Shown: piece after piece, positions 62,348 through 64,000 of the stretch
How positions within the stretch are numbered: position 1 is the first letter of the stretch
Layout: every line of letters begins with the position of its first letter
From: Pseudomarimonas arenosa
GTDB lineage: Bacteria > Pseudomonadota > Gammaproteobacteria > Xanthomonadales > Xanthomonadaceae
Length of the DNA: 64,000 nucleotides
Direction of reading: 5' to 3'
Assembly: GCF_014841215.1 (NCBI RefSeq)
Contig: NZ_JACYTR010000008.1
Coordinates: 62,001-126,000 of the forward strand
Made by a program: the position numbers and the translations under genes
Notes under the pieces: generated by a model
Told to the model about the DNA's origin: nothing
Databases searched by the model: none
The model's input: only the letters and a program-made list of their open reading frames with translations

Positions 62348-64000
62348 TGGCCCTGCTCCAGCTGAGAGAGATAGGCCGAACCCGCCGCTCCGCCATCGCT
62401 TCGTCGTTTCGGGGCTGCGGCTGGCATCGGCAAGGCCGGCCATAGCTGCTGTTGCAAGCGCTGCCGACAGGCGAGACAGGCGGGGTCACGCCGTAGCGCA
62501 TCCAGTTCTGCCATCGCGCCAAGCGGGTCCGGCAGCGAACCTGGCGCGTTGGACAGCCAGTCGGCGAGGGCGTCGAGCGGCAAGTGATCGCTCGACTGCA
62601 GCGCCTGCCACCAATCGGCCAGCGGAGCGGGGGTATTCCGTGCCGCGAGCATGCGGTCCTGAGCCAGGGAGCGCGGGCGATCTTCGCCGCTCAGTCGGCG
62701 ACTGAAGTCGACCGCTGGCAGCTCCAACCCAACCCGGGCCAGATAGATGCGATTGGCCTGCTGGACCTGCTTGATCAGATCGAGTGCGCGGTACTCGAAG
62801 GGCAGGGCGACTTCAGGCTTACCCAGACGCAGCTGTCCCTCGGCCTGCCACATCTCGCCGAGCGCGGCGCGCAGCAAGCTGCGCGTGCGAGGGTCGAGCA
62901 GGGTGGCTGCTTCGGCCATGTCGTGCAGATGGCCGACTTCGGCGATCAGACTGCCGGTTTCACCAAACCCTGTGCTGCTATCGGCTGAATTGCCTTCGTG
63001 ATCATGGTCATGGCCATCGTCCTCATGATGAGCGTCCGACTCGTCAGCGTCTGCGGGTCCGCTGCCAGGTAGATTTCCAGCCTCCGATTCTTCGCCCAGA
63101 AACTGGCCGTAGCGCAGGCGCAGGATGCGCTGGTCCACGCCCAGGGCGTCGGAACGACTTAACAGTGCATCCGATCCGATCGCAGCACGTTCGGCGATCA
63201 GGGCCTCGGTGTCGATGATGATCTGGCGCTGGCTGCGGAAGTAGGCCGGCAGGGTGCGTTGCACCAGGCCCTCGACACCGCTGCCCTCGGCGGAAGGCCG
63301 GTCAGGCCAGCGCAGGATCAGGGCCGGGCTGCGCGCCAATTGCGCTTGTGGTGCGCGGTTGTCGAGAATTTCCAGCCGGACAATCAGGTCATCTCCCTGG
63401 GCAAAGCCCAGCGCATTCAAGTCCAGCGGGCGGCGAAAGCGCTGCTTTGTTGCCTCGCCTTCGCCGGTCAGCGGCAGTCGGCGCTCGACCACGGTCACCT
63501 GCTCGCCGCTGCCCTGGGCCAAGGTCAGGGTCAGTTCAGCCCGGCCCAGCCCATAGTCGTCCTCAACCAGAAACTCCATCGACCACTGACGCTCCGCCGC
63601 ATCAATGATCGTAAGCGTGCGCTCGGGCTTGATGACGCTGATTTGCGGTGGGCGATCGGTCTCTGCATCGATGCGATACAACCCTCCGTCGTCAGCTGCC
63701 GGAGCCCCCTGGATCTGCAATCGGTACAACGTGGATTCGGCAAACGTCCGTTCCGCTTCGAATCGACCGTCCCGCGGCTCAAGCTCAAGCACGCTGCCAT
63801 CGACGAAGTGCAGCTGGGCCGAGCTTGGCGGCAGGGCAAACTGCAGCGACCAACGCAGCCTGCTGTTCTGTTCAACCTGTGCATTGAGTTGCTCCAGCTG
63901 TCGTTCGGCACGTCCGGTGTACGGCGGTGGAACCACGTGCAGCTGCACTTGCAAGGATTGTTCAACGGCCGCTGGCGGCGTGCCCTGCTCAACAGCGGGC
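62344..64000 (-). CDS. DUF4175-like protein, 5' end outside the window
   Basis: The frame is open through the right edge, so only the C-terminal ~550 residues are seen. VVPPPYTGRAERQLEQL is the typical PPxYTGR segment of this large membrane-anchored family. It is followed by beta domains (SVIKPERTLTIIDAAERQWSMEFLVEDDYGLGRAEL), a His/Asp-rich stretch (AHHEDDGHDHDHEG) and a helical C-terminus with CLACRQRL. The operon presumably continues leftward on its strand from outside the window. The function is unknown; a metal-binding loop is inferred from composition. Confidence 0.65.
   Translation of the reverse strand, partial: PAVEQGTPPAAVEQSLQVQLHVVPPPYTGRAERQLEQLNAQVEQNSRLRWSLQFALPPSSAQLHFVDGSVLELEPRDGRFEAERTFAESTLYRLQIQGAPAADDGGLYRIDAETDRPPQISVIKPERTLTIIDAAERQWSMEFLVEDDYGLGRAELTLTLAQGSGEQVTVVERRLPLTGEGEATKQRFRRPLDLNALGFAQGDDLIVRLEILDNRAPQAQLARSPALILRWPDRPSAEGSGVEGLVQRTLPAYFRSQRQIIIDTEALIAERAAIGSDALLSRSDALGVDQRILRLRYGQFLGEESEAGNLPGSGPADADESDAHHEDDGHDHDHEGNSADSSTGFGETGSLIAEVGHLHDMAEAATLLDPRTRSLLRAALGEMWQAEGQLRLGKPEVALPFEYRALDLIKQVQQANRIYLARVGLELPAVDFSRRLSGEDRPRSLAQDRMLAARNTPAPLADWWQALQSSDHLPLDALADWLSNAPGSLPDPLGAMAELDALRRDPACLACRQRLQQQLWPALPMPAAAPKRRSDGGAAGSAYLSQLEQGQ

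Overview
The window looks like chromosomal DNA of a high-GC gammaproteobacterium of the Lysobacterales (Xanthomonadales). This rests on gene content and order: a complete ccmABCDEFGHI operon, smc-zipA-ligA, scpA-scpB-rluB, an SMC/ScpAB condensin rather than MukBEF, a subtilase with tail repeats typical of the order, and several families of short palindromic repeats of the GTAG-headed REP type. The species cannot be named from sequence alone. Most of the window is ordinary chromosomal gene content; the unusual material is in the repeats and a few accessory modules.

Layout. 0.1-1.0 kb: an integrase remnant beside tRNA-Leu(CAA). 1.1-3.45 kb: an ArsR regulator, a fatty-acid desaturase and a membrane SRPBCC protein in an operon whose 20-bp palindrome lies between a -35 and a -10 box. 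3.6-11.7 kb: cytochrome c maturation genes ccmA-I followed by a MetX-type acyltransferase. 11.8-18.8 kb: secreted subtilase, methionine-type aminotransferase plus omega-amidase, and a CsgG-like protein. 18.8-24.3 kb: rluB, scpB and scpA on one strand with a YciO-type protein, then yciI, bolA and a lipoprotein prolyl isomerase on the other. 24.4-31.7 kb: smc, zipA, ligA, epmA. 31.9-34.4 kb: a histone-tail-like protein, mtnA and gtrA. 34.4-39.6 kb: an IS630-derived remnant, pbpC, 3-hydroxybutyrate dehydrogenase and a 3-hydroxybutyrate oligomer hydrolase. 39.6-41.7 kb: two unrecognised envelope proteins.

41.7-50.2 kb is the most distinctive region. Two paralogous Tat-exported molybdenum hydroxylases (each a [2Fe-2S] small subunit plus a molybdopterin large subunit) lie with the maturation genes xdhC and mocA. 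Between the two enzyme pairs is an 850-bp array of six 61-bp REP doublets alternating with five 97-bp copies of the 3' end of the neighbouring large-subunit gene. Each copy carries the same 96-bp in-frame deletion. Elsewhere, an inverted pair of another repeat family has become the N-terminal coding region of xdhC, and several genes take their TAG stop codon from a palindromic or transposon-derived element.

50.4-60.2 kb: an ankyrin protein, an alpha-2-macroglobulin-like lipoprotein (a usual partner of PbpC, here 15 kb away from it), a DNA photolyase and a wax-ester/diacylglycerol acyltransferase. 60.4-64 kb: a MITE-like element and two genes of a membrane-protein cluster that runs off the end of the window.

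Functional themes are c-type cytochrome and molybdoenzyme respiration or oxidation, envelope maintenance, polyhydroxybutyrate and neutral-lipid metabolism, and sulfur amino-acid salvage (mtnA, aminotransferase, omega-amidase, MetX-type enzyme).
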